64,000 bases of DNA. Origin: Sphingorhabdus sp. EL138 (lineage in GTDB: Bacteria > Pseudomonadota > Alphaproteobacteria > Sphingomonadales > Sphingomonadaceae). The DNA lies in the NCBI RefSeq assembly GCF_945862485.1, contig NZ_CAMAYF010000008.1:16952-80951 (forward strand). Direction: 5' to 3'. Each line of letters begins with the position of its first letter. Positions within the stretch are counted from its first letter, which is position 1. This document shows, one piece after another, positions 19,252-28,470 of the stretch. The position numbers and the translations under genes are program-made. The notes under the pieces were generated by a model. It was given only the letters and a program-made list of their open reading frames with translations, was not told the DNA's origin and did not search any database.

Positions 19252-19929
19252 CTAACTCGGCGCATCCGTACAATTTTCACCCGTTTTCGCAAGACTATTG
19301 AGAAAATCGGGGAAAGTGGACAGCAATGCGGCGTCAAAATCAGATAAGGTGGCATCAATGCCTAACGCGGCGAGGCTGGTCACCGGAAACTCCGCTATTC
19401 CGCAGGGCACGATGCCGGCAAAATGGCTTAGATCAGGGGAAATATTGACGGCAAAGCCATGCATCGTGACCCATTTGCGAATGCGCACGCCAATCGCGCC
19501 AATTTTCGCCTCTTGGCCATCGGGCGTGTCACACCAAATGCCGATGCGCCCTTCGGCGCGGCGAGCTTTGATACCAAAATGGCCAAGCGCTTTTATCACC
19601 CAGCCTTCAAGTGCATGGACGTAGCAGCGGACATCCTTCCCGTGGCGGGCAAGGTCCAATAGGACATAGCCAACGCGCTGGCCCGGACCATGGTAGGTGT
19701 ATCGCCCGCCGCGCCCCGTGTCATAGATTGGAAATTGCTGGCTCAACAGCTCTGCGGGGTCCGCACTGGTACCGCTGGTGTATAAGGGCGGGTGTTCCAG
19801 CAGCCAGATCAGCTCTCTGGCGTTGTTATCACGTATAGCCGCCTGTAACGCTTCCATACGCTTTAGTGCATCGGGATAGGGTGTCAGGCCCGTTGTTATG
19901 TCCCAGTCTATATTGTGATCCTCAATCAT
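19252..19929 (-). CDS. lipB: Octanoyltransferase LipB
   Basis: [48 protein letters not shown]. Confidence 0.93.
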   Translation of the reverse strand: MIEDHNIDWDITTGLTPYPDALKRMEALQAAIRDNNARELIWLLEHPPLYTSGTSADPAELLSQQFPIYDTGRGGRYTYHGPGQRVGYVLLDLARHGKDVRCYVHALEGWVIKALGHFGIKARRAEGRIGIWCDTPDGQEAKIGAIGVRIRKWVTMHGFAVNISPDLSHFAGIVPCGIAEFPVTSLAALGIDATLSDFDAALLSTFPDFLNSLAKTGENCTDAPS

Positions 19930-20008
19930 GATGCGTCCTTTAGCATGGAGCAAGCGGCTTGCCACCGCATATGTCTGCCTCTACGCCGCGCATAGCTGAG
20001 GAGATTTT

Positions 20009-20752
20009 ATGCCAAAGAAGCTTGATTATCGCGCTGTGTGGACTGACGCGCGAGCTTTGCTTGCAGCGCATAAAGAGGCCATTGCCGCAATTGCAGGCTT
20101 CTTCATTTTCATGTCGGCATGGATTTCGGCGTTTCTCGTGCCGCCGCTCATTGTTGAAAATCTGGACGATAGAAATCAGACCATATTGGAAATCAGCCGC
20201 TATTTCGAAGCCAACTGGCGCGTTCTTGTGCCGACGATGTTGGTAACCACATATGGCAGCCTGTCTCTGTATGTGCTGATGTCGGGCCGTCGCTTGGAAA
20301 AAGTGGGACATGCTCTTCGAATCGCAGCGGCATTATTCTTCCCGTATTTGCTGGCAAGCTTGCTGGTTGGCTGGGCCACTTTGGCAGGATTTTTTATGTT
20401 GATCATACCCGGCCTGTATCTTTCTGGCCGCTTTGCAATATTGCCCGCCGTCATCGCGCAGGATGTTAAGGGCGGGGTCAACAGTTCCGTCATCCGGACG
20501 TGGCGCGTAACCAGTAACTGCGGTTGGGCGATCCTATTTTTGATGCTCTTCGTCGCCGTTATATTGCGCATTTTCTCAGGTGTGGCCGATGCCGCGATCG
20601 TCGCTATTTGCCAGTCCATCGCTGGCGAAGGCGGTGTCCCGATTGTCGAGTCCGCCGTAAAGGCGCTGTTTGTCACTTTGGAGGCCGTGGCTTTCATAGT
20701 GATGCTGGTTGCCGTCAACCGACAGCTTTCAGCGCAGACAGCTAGGTCCTGA
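20009..20752 (+). CDS. Hypothetical multi-pass membrane protein
   Basis: Several hydrophobic segments; no family confidently recognised. Confidence 0.65.
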   Translation: MPKKLDYRAVWTDARALLAAHKEAIAAIAGFFIFMSAWISAFLVPPLIVENLDDRNQTILEISRYFEANWRVLVPTMLVTTYGSLSLYVLMSGRRLEKVGHALRIAAALFFPYLLASLLVGWATLAGFFMLIIPGLYLSGRFAILPAVIAQDVKGGVNSSVIRTWRVTSNCGWAILFLMLFVAVILRIFSGVADAAIVAICQSIAGEGGVPIVESAVKALFVTLEAVAFIVMLVAVNRQLSAQTARS

Positions 20753-20759
20753 CCCTAAG
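20742..20759. repeat. 18-bp element ctaggtcctgaccctaag, copy 2, at a convergent gene junction
   Basis: Identical to 17650..17667. Confidence 0.8.
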
Positions 20760-21342
20760 CAATAATCGGGATATGTGGCGCAGCATCGCGCGGGATGAGA
20801 CCATTAAGGCGCGGATCGGGGAAGGTTTCCAACTGCCGTTGATAGGCGGTGAAACCGGACCTCTGGTAAAAGGACAGCGCATGGGGACCGTCAAGCGTAC
20901 ATGTGTGCACCCACATCCGCTGAACGCTGGCCACCGCCCAGCCCATCTGTAGCGCCATCGCCATTAGCCATTTGCCATGACCCTTGCCTGTCAGCTCTGG
21001 CACAAGGCCGAAAAAGGCAATCTCGCATTGTCCGGCCTGCCGGAAATCAAGCTCCAATATTCCGACCTCAATTCCGCGCCGGTCCAGAACGGCCCAGATA
21101 CGCACGGCCGAGTCGTGGATGATGAGCAACAGGTCGGTGTCATTAAGCGCCAGTCGGGAGAACCAAAGCCATGGTTCGCCAATGCGGCGATATAGCGTGC
21201 GGTATGTATCTGCCGTTGGCGCTTGCCAACTTTCCAACCGCAGTTCTGACGCTGGTAGCGGCCGCAAGGGCGGGCGGCGCGTCATTTCCAACGATGTGAC
21301 AATTGCAGCAAGTTCGCCATGGGTAATGGGGCTAAACACCAT
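20755..21342 (-). CDS. GNAT family N-acetyltransferase
   Basis: IAFFGLVPELTGKGHGKWLMAMAL, MWVHTCTLDGPHALSFYQRSGF. Confidence 0.85.
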   Translation of the reverse strand: MVFSPITHGELAAIVTSLEMTRRPPLRPLPASELRLESWQAPTADTYRTLYRRIGEPWLWFSRLALNDTDLLLIIHDSAVRIWAVLDRRGIEVGILELDFRQAGQCEIAFFGLVPELTGKGHGKWLMAMALQMGWAVASVQRMWVHTCTLDGPHALSFYQRSGFTAYQRQLETFPDPRLNGLIPRDAAPHIPIIA

Positions 21343-21348
21343 CTGGGG

Positions 21349-22206
21349 TTAGGCCCATACCACTTCGGGCGGCAGGCTCATCAATATCGCATCGACATTT
21401 CCGCCGGTCTTCAATCCAAAGGTCGTGCCGCGATCATATACCAAGTTAAACTCGGCATAGAGACCACGCCAGCGCAATTGCGCCTGCTTTTCTTCGGCAC
21501 TGAAGGGTTGGTTCATGCGGCGGCGGACGAGTTTTGGAAAGATGTCGAGGAAAGAGTTGCCGACATCGCGGGTGAACGCGAAATTCTGTTCAAACAAAGC
21601 GTCGCTGGTGTTTTCGAGATGATCGTAGAATATTCCGCCAACGCCGCGATGGACGTTGCGATGCGGAATCCAGAAATAATCCTCCGCCCATTTGCGATAA
21701 CGTTCATACACATCGGGGCCATAAGGCGTGCAGGTAGCACGAAAACGTGCGTGGAATTCCTCGGTGTCTTCTACATAGGGGATTGGTGGATTGAGATCCG
21801 CACCGCCGCCAAACCAGCTTTTTGTGGTGACGAGGTAACGCGTGTTCATATGTACTGCAGGCACATGTGGATTCGCCATATGCGCGACGAGACTGATGCC
21901 CGTGGCGAAGAAATTGGGGTCTTCGGCTGCACCATGAATGGTTTTGGCAAATTCGGGGTTGAAGCTGCCACCGACGGTCGACACATTTACGCCGACTTTC
22001 TCGAAAACCTTGCCCTTCATCACGCCGCGGACACCGCCACCACCGGGGGAGCCATCATGGTCGTTGCGATCCCATGGGGTATATTCGAACGACGCATCGG
22101 ACCCAGCTTCGCGCTCGATCGCTTCGAAGGAAGCGCAAATGCTGTCGCGGAGCAATTCGAACCATGTCCGTGCGGCCTGTTGGCGTTGATCTAATATCAG
22201 GGTCAT
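21349..22206 (-). CDS. hemF: Oxygen-dependent coproporphyrinogen III oxidase
   Basis: WFGGGADLNPPIPY, YEFNLVYDRGTTFGLKTGGNVDAILMSLPP-type C-terminus. Confidence 0.95.
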   Translation of the reverse strand: MTLILDQRQQAARTWFELLRDSICASFEAIEREAGSDASFEYTPWDRNDHDGSPGGGGVRGVMKGKVFEKVGVNVSTVGGSFNPEFAKTIHGAAEDPNFFATGISLVAHMANPHVPAVHMNTRYLVTTKSWFGGGADLNPPIPYVEDTEEFHARFRATCTPYGPDVYERYRKWAEDYFWIPHRNVHRGVGGIFYDHLENTSDALFEQNFAFTRDVGNSFLDIFPKLVRRRMNQPFSAEEKQAQLRWRGLYAEFNLVYDRGTTFGLKTGGNVDAILMSLPPEVVWA

Positions 22207-22664
22207 TTCTCGCCTCTTGGGAATGAATGGGTCTGTCTAAGACCTTCTGCCAAAGCGATGCCAGCCGATACCGAAATGTTCAAGGATCGAAATCCTGTTG
22301 CCATAGGAATACAGACGCGCGCGTCGGCGCGTGCATGCACTTCAGGTGGCGCCCCTTTGCTTTCGGATCCCATGAGAATGATGTCATCAGGTCGAAATGC
22401 GAACTGTGGAAGCGGGGTAGACGCCTTGCTAGACATTAAGACAATCCGCGCGCCGTCTAAGGTTTCGAGAAAGGCCGACCAGTCGACATGACGTTGGATC
22501 TGGACATGGTCCATATAATCCATGCCTGAACGCTTTAGCGCGCGTTCCGAGAAAGCAAAGCCGCAAGGCTCGATGATATCGCAGATGACGCCAAAGCAAG
22601 CCGACGTGCGTAAAACCGCGCCGACATTCCCCGCCATGTCCGGCTGATACAGCGCAATGCGCAT
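22203..22664 (-). CDS. trmL: tRNA (cytidine(34)-2'-O)-methyltransferase (SPOUT)
   Basis: LYQPDMAGNVGAVLRTSACFG, IILMGSESKGAPPEVHARAD, IPMATGFRSLNISVSAGIALAEGLRQ. Confidence 0.9.
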   Translation of the reverse strand: MRIALYQPDMAGNVGAVLRTSACFGVICDIIEPCGFAFSERALKRSGMDYMDHVQIQRHVDWSAFLETLDGARIVLMSSKASTPLPQFAFRPDDIILMGSESKGAPPEVHARADARVCIPMATGFRSLNISVSAGIALAEGLRQTHSFPRGEK

Positions 22665-22763
22665 AACGAACTCCCTGCTAAAATTTACACGGTCTGGTTA
22701 GCGCGCAACATATAGCGCAGGCAACCATATGAGGTGCATGATGGGCTTATGAGGAAAGAATGT

Positions 22764-22837
22764 TGGAGCGGGTAAGGGGAATCGAACCCCTCTAGCTAGC
22801 TTGGAAGGCTAGTGCATTACCACTATGCTATACCCGC
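22764..22837 (-). tRNA. tRNA-Gly (anticodon TCC), CCA encoded
   Basis: Reverse complement GCGGGTATAGCATAGTGGTAATGCACTAGCCTTCCAAGCTAG...GGTTCGATTCCCCTTACCCGCTCCA; 7-bp acceptor GCGGGTA/TACCCGC. Confidence 0.95.
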
Positions 22838-22907
22838 GACGGACCCAATGGCCGCTTTGAGCGCCGCTATTGCCATTATCCGGCCAAAGCGTCAACGCCC
22901 TGATTGC

Positions 22908-22936
22908 AAAAGAAAGGGCCGCAAAAGCGGCCCCTT
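22908..22936 (-). terminator. Intrinsic terminator of cytochrome bc1 operon
   Basis: GGGCCGC-TTTT-GCGGCCC stem followed by TTTCTTTT on the minus strand. Confidence 0.85.
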
Positions 22937-22956
22937 CTAAAATCGGTGTCACACTA

Positions 22957-23820
22957 TCAGTGTTTCTTGTCTGCCCAAATGGTCCTGTAGGACATCCACG
23001 CAAGCACGGTGAAGATGATTAGGAAGCCCAAAGCTGCCCAACCTGCACTTTTACGGTTTTCCATCTTTGGCTCTGCGGTCCATGCCAAGAATGCAGACAC
23101 GTCTTTCGCCATCTGCTCTTTGGTGGCCTTTGTACCATCATCATAGGTTACCTGATCATCACCCGCAATCGGGTTGGCCATCGCGATGTTCAGGTTTGCA
23201 AACCATGGGTTGAAGTGCAAACCGGGGGACGTCGCAGCTTCAGGGAATTCCTTCAGCAACTCTTTGCCTTCCGCGTTCTTGTAACCCGCTTGATTGCGGT
23301 AGCCCATCAACAAGGAATATACATAGGCCGTGCCATCGGCGCGCGCCTTAGTGATCAGCGAAAGGTCAGGTGGAAGCGCATTATTGTTGGCCGCACGTGC
23401 CGCAACTTCATTCGCAAATGGCGAAGGAATCTTGTCGGCAGGAATGGCAGGCCGTGTGGCCGCTTCTCCCGTTTCAGGGTTAATGCTCGGAACTTCGGTC
23501 TTCCAAGCCTTGGCCAGGGCCTTCACTTGTTCTTCATTGTATCCCAATGCCCCGAAATCACGAAAGGCAACAAGATTGAGGCTGTGGCACGCCGCGCATA
23601 CTTCGGAATATACCTTCAATCCGCGCTGTAACTGGCCACGGTCAAACTTGCCGAACGGACCATCATGCGCAAAGCTGACGGCAAGTGGCGTTTCGTGAAA
23701 CTCATGCTCAGCCGTGGGCTGCTCAGGTTCCTGAATAGCCTTGATAACGGTGTCCCCAAGGCCGAGCAAAAGCATGCCGCTGAAAAACAGGCCTACTAAA
23801 AAAGCAACTAAACGAACCAT
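22957..23820 (-). CDS. petC: Cytochrome c1
   Basis: Heme motif CAACH (YSEVCAACHSLNLVAFRDF), C-terminal TM anchor. Confidence 0.93.
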   Translation of the reverse strand: MVRLVAFLVGLFFSGMLLLGLGDTVIKAIQEPEQPTAEHEFHETPLAVSFAHDGPFGKFDRGQLQRGLKVYSEVCAACHSLNLVAFRDFGALGYNEEQVKALAKAWKTEVPSINPETGEAATRPAIPADKIPSPFANEVAARAANNNALPPDLSLITKARADGTAYVYSLLMGYRNQAGYKNAEGKELLKEFPEAATSPGLHFNPWFANLNIAMANPIAGDDQVTYDDGTKATKEQMAKDVSAFLAWTAEPKMENRKSAGWAALGFLIIFTVLAWMSYRTIWADKKH

Positions 23821-23838
23821 GATACTGCTTTCCCTGTT

Positions 23839-25134
23839 TTACGCAGCCGCTGTTTCAAGCGGTTTGCCGGTGACAGATTCGGTGATTGAATTTGGCAGCG
23901 GAAGCGGCCTTTCAATGCGCGAAACGATTGGCAAGATGATCAAGAAATGGGCGAAATAATATGCCGCCGCAATCTGGCTGAGAATAACCCACTGGGCATA
24001 AGGCGGTTTCCCGCCGCAATAGGTCAATAAAACGATGCACGGGATTAGGCCAAACCAGAAAAACTTGCGGAACAGCGGGCGGTAATGCCCTGAACGCACG
24101 GGTGATGTGTCCAGCCAAGGCAAGAAGAACAACAGCAGGATCGAACCGAACATCGCAAGCACGCCCATTAACTTGGCTTCGATGATGATAATCCCCGTGA
24201 ATGGAATGCCAAAGTCGACGGTAAACGCCTTCAAAATTGCATAGAATGGCAAGAAATACCATTCAGGCACAATGTGCGCTGGCGTCGATAGCGGGTTAGC
24301 CGGAATATAATTGTCAGGATGACCCAACATATTCGGCGCAAAGAAGGTTACGGCGACGAAGAAGATCAAGAAGATCCCAAGACCGAAGCCGTCCTTTGCA
24401 GTGTAATAAGGATGGAACGGAACGGTGTCTTGTTCACCCTTTACGCTTACGCCTGTTGGGTTCGATGAGCCTGGAATATGCAATGCCCAAACGTGCAGGA
24501 TGATGACGCCTGCAATCACGAAAGGCATCAAATAGTGCAGCGAAAAGAAGCGGTTCAGCGCAGCTTGGTCTGGCGCAAAGCCGCCTAGGAGCCACTGACG
24601 CAATGGCTCCCCTACCAACGGAATGGCGGAGAAGAAGCCAGTGATAACCTGCGCCCCCCAGAAGCTCATTTGGCCCCATGGCAGAACATAACCCATGAAG
24701 GCGGTCGCCATCATCAACAGGAAGATGGTAACACCCAACAGCCAAATCATTTCCCGTGGCGCTTTATACGAACCGTAGAAAAGTCCGCGGAAAATGTGGA
24801 TATAGACAACGATGAAGAAGAAGCTCGCGCCGTTCATGTGTGCATAGCGGATAAACCAGCCGGAGTTCACGTCGCGCATGATATGCTCAACGCTGTTGAA
24901 CGCACCGTCCACGCTTGCATAATAATGCATGGCAAGAATAATGCCGGTTACAATCTGGATTACCAAAGCGACGCCCGCAAGGACGCCGAAGTTCCAGAAA
25001 TAATTGAGGTTGCGCGGAACCGGATATCCGGCGCCAACGGCGTTATAGACCAAGCGCGGCAAGGGCAGGCGTTCATCGACCCACTTACTTACTGTGCCTT
25101 GCGGCTTATACTCTTGTGCCCAAGGGAAGCTCAT
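23839..25134 (-). CDS. petB: Cytochrome b of bc1 complex
   Basis: [52 protein letters not shown]. Confidence 0.96.
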   Translation of the reverse strand: MSFPWAQEYKPQGTVSKWVDERLPLPRLVYNAVGAGYPVPRNLNYFWNFGVLAGVALVIQIVTGIILAMHYYASVDGAFNSVEHIMRDVNSGWFIRYAHMNGASFFFIVVYIHIFRGLFYGSYKAPREMIWLLGVTIFLLMMATAFMGYVLPWGQMSFWGAQVITGFFSAIPLVGEPLRQWLLGGFAPDQAALNRFFSLHYLMPFVIAGVIILHVWALHIPGSSNPTGVSVKGEQDTVPFHPYYTAKDGFGLGIFLIFFVAVTFFAPNMLGHPDNYIPANPLSTPAHIVPEWYFLPFYAILKAFTVDFGIPFTGIIIIEAKLMGVLAMFGSILLLFFLPWLDTSPVRSGHYRPLFRKFFWFGLIPCIVLLTYCGGKPPYAQWVILSQIAAAYYFAHFLIILPIVSRIERPLPLPNSITESVTGKPLETAAA

Positions 25135-25148
25135 TACGTTCTAGCTCC

Positions 25149-25817
25149 TCAACCGATTTTTACGACTGTGTCAGAAATGAATGCGAATTCCGGAACAACG
25201 AGGTTCGTCGGGGCTGGGCCCTTCCGGATACGTGCGGCGGTGTCATAATGCGATCCATGGCAAGGGCAGAAATAGCCGCCATACTCACCCTTAACTTCGC
25301 CAGCTGCGGCACCCAAAGGCACGCAGCCCAAATGGGTGCAGACGCCAAGGGTTATGAGCCAATTTTCTTTGCCGGGTTTCGTCCGTTCGGCAAGCGTTTC
25401 CGGATCGCGCAATGCGCCGACATCGACCTTATTGGCCTCTTCGATTTCGGCAGGTGTTAAATTGCGGATGAAGACGGGCTGCTTGCGCCAGCTGGTCTTG
25501 ATCGACTGTCCGGGCTGAATGGCGGCTACGTCGACTTCGATAGAAGCCAAGGCCAGAACGTCGGCGCTAGCGCTCATCTGTGATACCAAAGGCATTGCAA
25601 CGGCGGCCGCGCCTACGCCAGCGAAGCTGACGGTTGCGATGTGGATAAAGTCGCGGCGACGGACGCCTGGTATTTGACCGTTGTTATCAACGTGCAGATT
25701 TTCCGCAGGATTAGCGTCCGATGTTGCTTTATCCGCTTTTAAAGTGGCTGCAACGGCAGCCTTTGGCGCTTTTACCGGTTTTTTTCCGGTGCCTTTTGTT
25801 TTTTTGACTGTCGACAT
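25149..25817 (-). CDS. petA: Rieske iron-sulfur subunit of bc1 complex, with long N-terminal extension
   Basis: CTHLGCVPLGAAAGEVKGEYGGYFCPCHGSHYD; Tat-like RRRDFIHIATVSFAGVGAAA. Confidence 0.95.
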   Translation of the reverse strand: MSTVKKTKGTGKKPVKAPKAAVAATLKADKATSDANPAENLHVDNNGQIPGVRRRDFIHIATVSFAGVGAAAVAMPLVSQMSASADVLALASIEVDVAAIQPGQSIKTSWRKQPVFIRNLTPAEIEEANKVDVGALRDPETLAERTKPGKENWLITLGVCTHLGCVPLGAAAGEVKGEYGGYFCPCHGSHYDTAARIRKGPAPTNLVVPEFAFISDTVVKIG

Positions 25818-26101
25818 AACCTGCCCTTTTTGCGTCGCGGAACTGAACCGCGCAATACCGTCGAAATCTTATCGCTCCAACCGCGTCCAGAAATCTGACG
25901 CGCGACAGGGGCGATTCAGCGGCCACATAGACGTCTTTCCAGTGATTTGCCAACAGGCAATTTGGGTGCCAATGTGGCAAATGACGCTGGCTGTGTTGCA
26001 TTTTACGAAACCAACGGAAATTCAGCGGTAACGCTTGCTACCGATAACATGTTACGCCTAAAGAGCGCAAAATTTATCCGATTATTGTTGGAGTATGACC
26101 C

Positions 26102-27475
26102 ATGGCGACGAGTTGGACGCCGGAAAGCTGGAGAGACGCAACGGGCATTCACATGCCTGCGTATAAGGATGCTGCCGCATTGTCGGCGACCGAGAACACG
26201 CTGCGTAATTATCCACCGCTGGTTTTTGCAGGCGAAGCGCGCAACCTTACCGCCGATCTTGCAAAAGTAGCGGAAGGTAAGGCGTTTCTGCTTCAAGGCG
26301 GCGACTGCGCCGAAAGTTTTGCCGAATTTCACCCGAACAATATACGTGATACTTTCCGCGTGATCTTGCAAATGGCGGTCGTGCTGACCTTCGCGGGCAA
26401 GTTGCCTGTAGTTAAACTTGGTCGCATGGCAGGTCAATTTGCAAAGCCACGCTCCACACCAACCGAAACCATAAACGGCGTTGAGCTACCGAGCTATTTC
26501 GGTGACATCATCAACGACATTGAATTTGTCGCCGAGGGACGCGAGCCGGACCCAGCGCGTATGATCCGCGCCTATAGTCAGGCGGCATCGACATTGAACC
26601 TGTTGCGCGCCTTTTCCAGCGGCGGTTATGCCAATCTGCAGCAGGTCAATGCGTGGACGCATGATTATATGGGCCGTTCGCCATGGGCACAGAAATACAA
26701 AGAAACCGCAGATCGCATCAGCGAAGCGTTGGCCTTTATGGAAGCGTGCGGCATTACGCCAGACACAGTACCGCAAATTAAGGGAACAAGCTTCTACACC
26801 AGCCACGAAGCATTATTACTGCCTTATGAGCAAGCGATGACTCGTCAGGACAGCCTGACCGGTGGCTGGTACGATACGTCTGCACATTTCCTGTGGATTG
26901 GGGATCGGACCCGCTTCGAGGGGTCGGCACATGTCGAATTTTTGCGCGGTATCGGCAACCCCATTGGCGTGAAATGTGGCCCCAGCCTTGAACCCGACGC
27001 ATTGTTGCGGATGCTTGATACGCTGAACCCCGCGCGGGAGGCCGGGCGGATCACTTTGATCTCGCGTTACGGCTATGACAAAGTAGAAGCGGGGCTCCCG
27101 AATTTGGTTCGCGCTGTGCAACGTGAAGGGCACCCCGTCATCTGGTCTTGTGACCCGATGCATGGTAACGTCGTCAAATCAGCGAGCGGATATAAAACGC
27201 GCCCGTTTGAGCGCATCTTGGCCGAAGTGCGCGGCTTCTTCGCAGTGCACCGTGCTGAGGGCAGCTTTGGCGGCGGCATCCATATCGAAATGACGGGGCA
27301 GAATGTCACCGAATGTACCGGCGGTGCAGTTGCCGTGACTGACGAAGGCCTAGCAGATCGATATCACACACATTGCGACCCACGCTTGAACGCGGCACAG
27401 TCGCTTGAGCTTGCGTTTCTGTTGGCCGAAATGCTGAACCAAGAAATGGCGGAGCGCGCGAAAAAGCCCGCTTAA
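26102..27475 (+). CDS. Class II 3-deoxy-7-phosphoheptulonate synthase
   Basis: [65 protein letters not shown]. Confidence 0.95.
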   Translation: MATSWTPESWRDATGIHMPAYKDAAALSATENTLRNYPPLVFAGEARNLTADLAKVAEGKAFLLQGGDCAESFAEFHPNNIRDTFRVILQMAVVLTFAGKLPVVKLGRMAGQFAKPRSTPTETINGVELPSYFGDIINDIEFVAEGREPDPARMIRAYSQAASTLNLLRAFSSGGYANLQQVNAWTHDYMGRSPWAQKYKETADRISEALAFMEACGITPDTVPQIKGTSFYTSHEALLLPYEQAMTRQDSLTGGWYDTSAHFLWIGDRTRFEGSAHVEFLRGIGNPIGVKCGPSLEPDALLRMLDTLNPAREAGRITLISRYGYDKVEAGLPNLVRAVQREGHPVIWSCDPMHGNVVKSASGYKTRPFERILAEVRGFFAVHRAEGSFGGGIHIEMTGQNVTECTGGAVAVTDEGLADRYHTHCDPRLNAAQSLELAFLLAEMLNQEMAERAKKPA

Positions 27476-27504
27476 TGCAGCCTTTTTGCAACCGTTACAT
27501 TTTA

Positions 27505-28188
27505 CTAAGCAGATTCAAGACGGTAACCGTAACCGAAAACCGTGAAAATCCGGAAGCCGTTTTCGGGTCGCAATGCCAGTTTTGCTCGTACCCTCGAAAT
27601 ATGCATATCTAATGTGCGTGTCGCGAGTGTTGCCGTTGTACGCCAAATGGTTTGCATGATATAGTTACGCGACAATGTCCGGTCTGTGTTCTTGAAGAAC
27701 ATTTCTGCCAACTCAAATTCCTTGGCGGTCAATATTACGGTCTCTCCATGGATACTAACGCTCTGCTCAAGGCGGTTCATTTTGTAGGCGCCGTATGTGA
27801 CCTCTGTATCAAATGCGCCCGCTATCGCATTGCCGCGCAGCAAAGCGTTTATCCGCGCCGCAATAACATTACGGCTTTCTGGCTTCGTGATATAATCATC
27901 AGCGCCCGCATTTAAGGCGTCGGTAATATCCCGTTTAGCAGACCGGTTCGCCATCATGATAAACGGTGGCCGCGTGCGCAAAGTCTTATTCATCCATTCA
28001 AGCAGCGACGTGTCGTCGGCGGCGCGAATATTCCAATCTAAGATAACGAGGTCAAAAACCTCCCGCGACAATATTTCAGTAAAGGCATTGCTGTCGGTGC
28101 AACCCACGGCAATATACCCCAGGTCTTCAACTATCTGTTTCAAATAATCGACAACATCCAGGCCATGATCGGCAATAAATACTCTCAT
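27505..28188 (-). CDS. Orphan OmpR-family response regulator, degenerate receiver plus winged-helix DNA-binding domain
   Basis: LVILDWNI, DDYITKPE, winged-helix LTAKEFELAEMFFKNTDRTLSRNYI...RTLDMHISRVRAKL; no kinase adjacent. Confidence 0.85.
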   Translation of the reverse strand: MRVFIADHGLDVVDYLKQIVEDLGYIAVGCTDSNAFTEILSREVFDLVILDWNIRAADDTSLLEWMNKTLRTRPPFIMMANRSAKRDITDALNAGADDYITKPESRNVIAARINALLRGNAIAGAFDTEVTYGAYKMNRLEQSVSIHGETVILTAKEFELAEMFFKNTDRTLSRNYIMQTIWRTTATLATRTLDMHISRVRAKLALRPENGFRIFTVFGYGYRLESA

Positions 28189-28239
28189 AACAGGTCCACC
28201 CTTTAGCAAACCGCCGATAATTCGGCAATGAGATGTATC

Positions 28240-28303
28240 TTACGATATATTACTTAGTTACTAGATGATAGTAAAAGTTTTACTTATTTTTACATGCAGT
28301 TAC
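28240..28303. promoter_or_regulatory. AT-rich, 10-bp-phased TTAC direct-repeat array upstream of the orphan response regulator
   Basis: TTAC begins at 28240, 28250, 28280, 28290, 28300; additional perfect dyad AGTAAAA-G-TTTTACT at 28270..28284. Confidence 0.65.
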
Positions 28304-28333
28304 AAAACGGTATGGAGTAAAGTATATGTAAAA

Positions 28334-28408
28334 TGGCTGGGGCGGCAGGGATCGAACCTGCGAATGGCGGCATCAAAAGCCGCTGCCTTACCGCTTGGCG
28401 ACGCCCCA
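28334..28408 (-). tRNA. tRNA-Gln (anticodon TTG), CCA encoded
   Basis: Reverse complement TGGGGCGTCGCCAAGCGGTAAGGCAGCGGCTTTTGATGCCGC...GGTTCGATCCCTGCCGCCCCAGCCA. Confidence 0.95.
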
Positions 28409-28470
28409 GCAAGCCAGTAATCTGGCCGATGCGGGCGGCTTATATCGCGGGAATCATATTCCGCAACTGC

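Noticed and set aside
21319-22194. 291-aa + strand ORF antisense to hemF
   Set aside because: Lies almost exactly opposite a strongly conserved gene; long antisense frames are expected from codon bias at this GC content, and the translation resembles no family.
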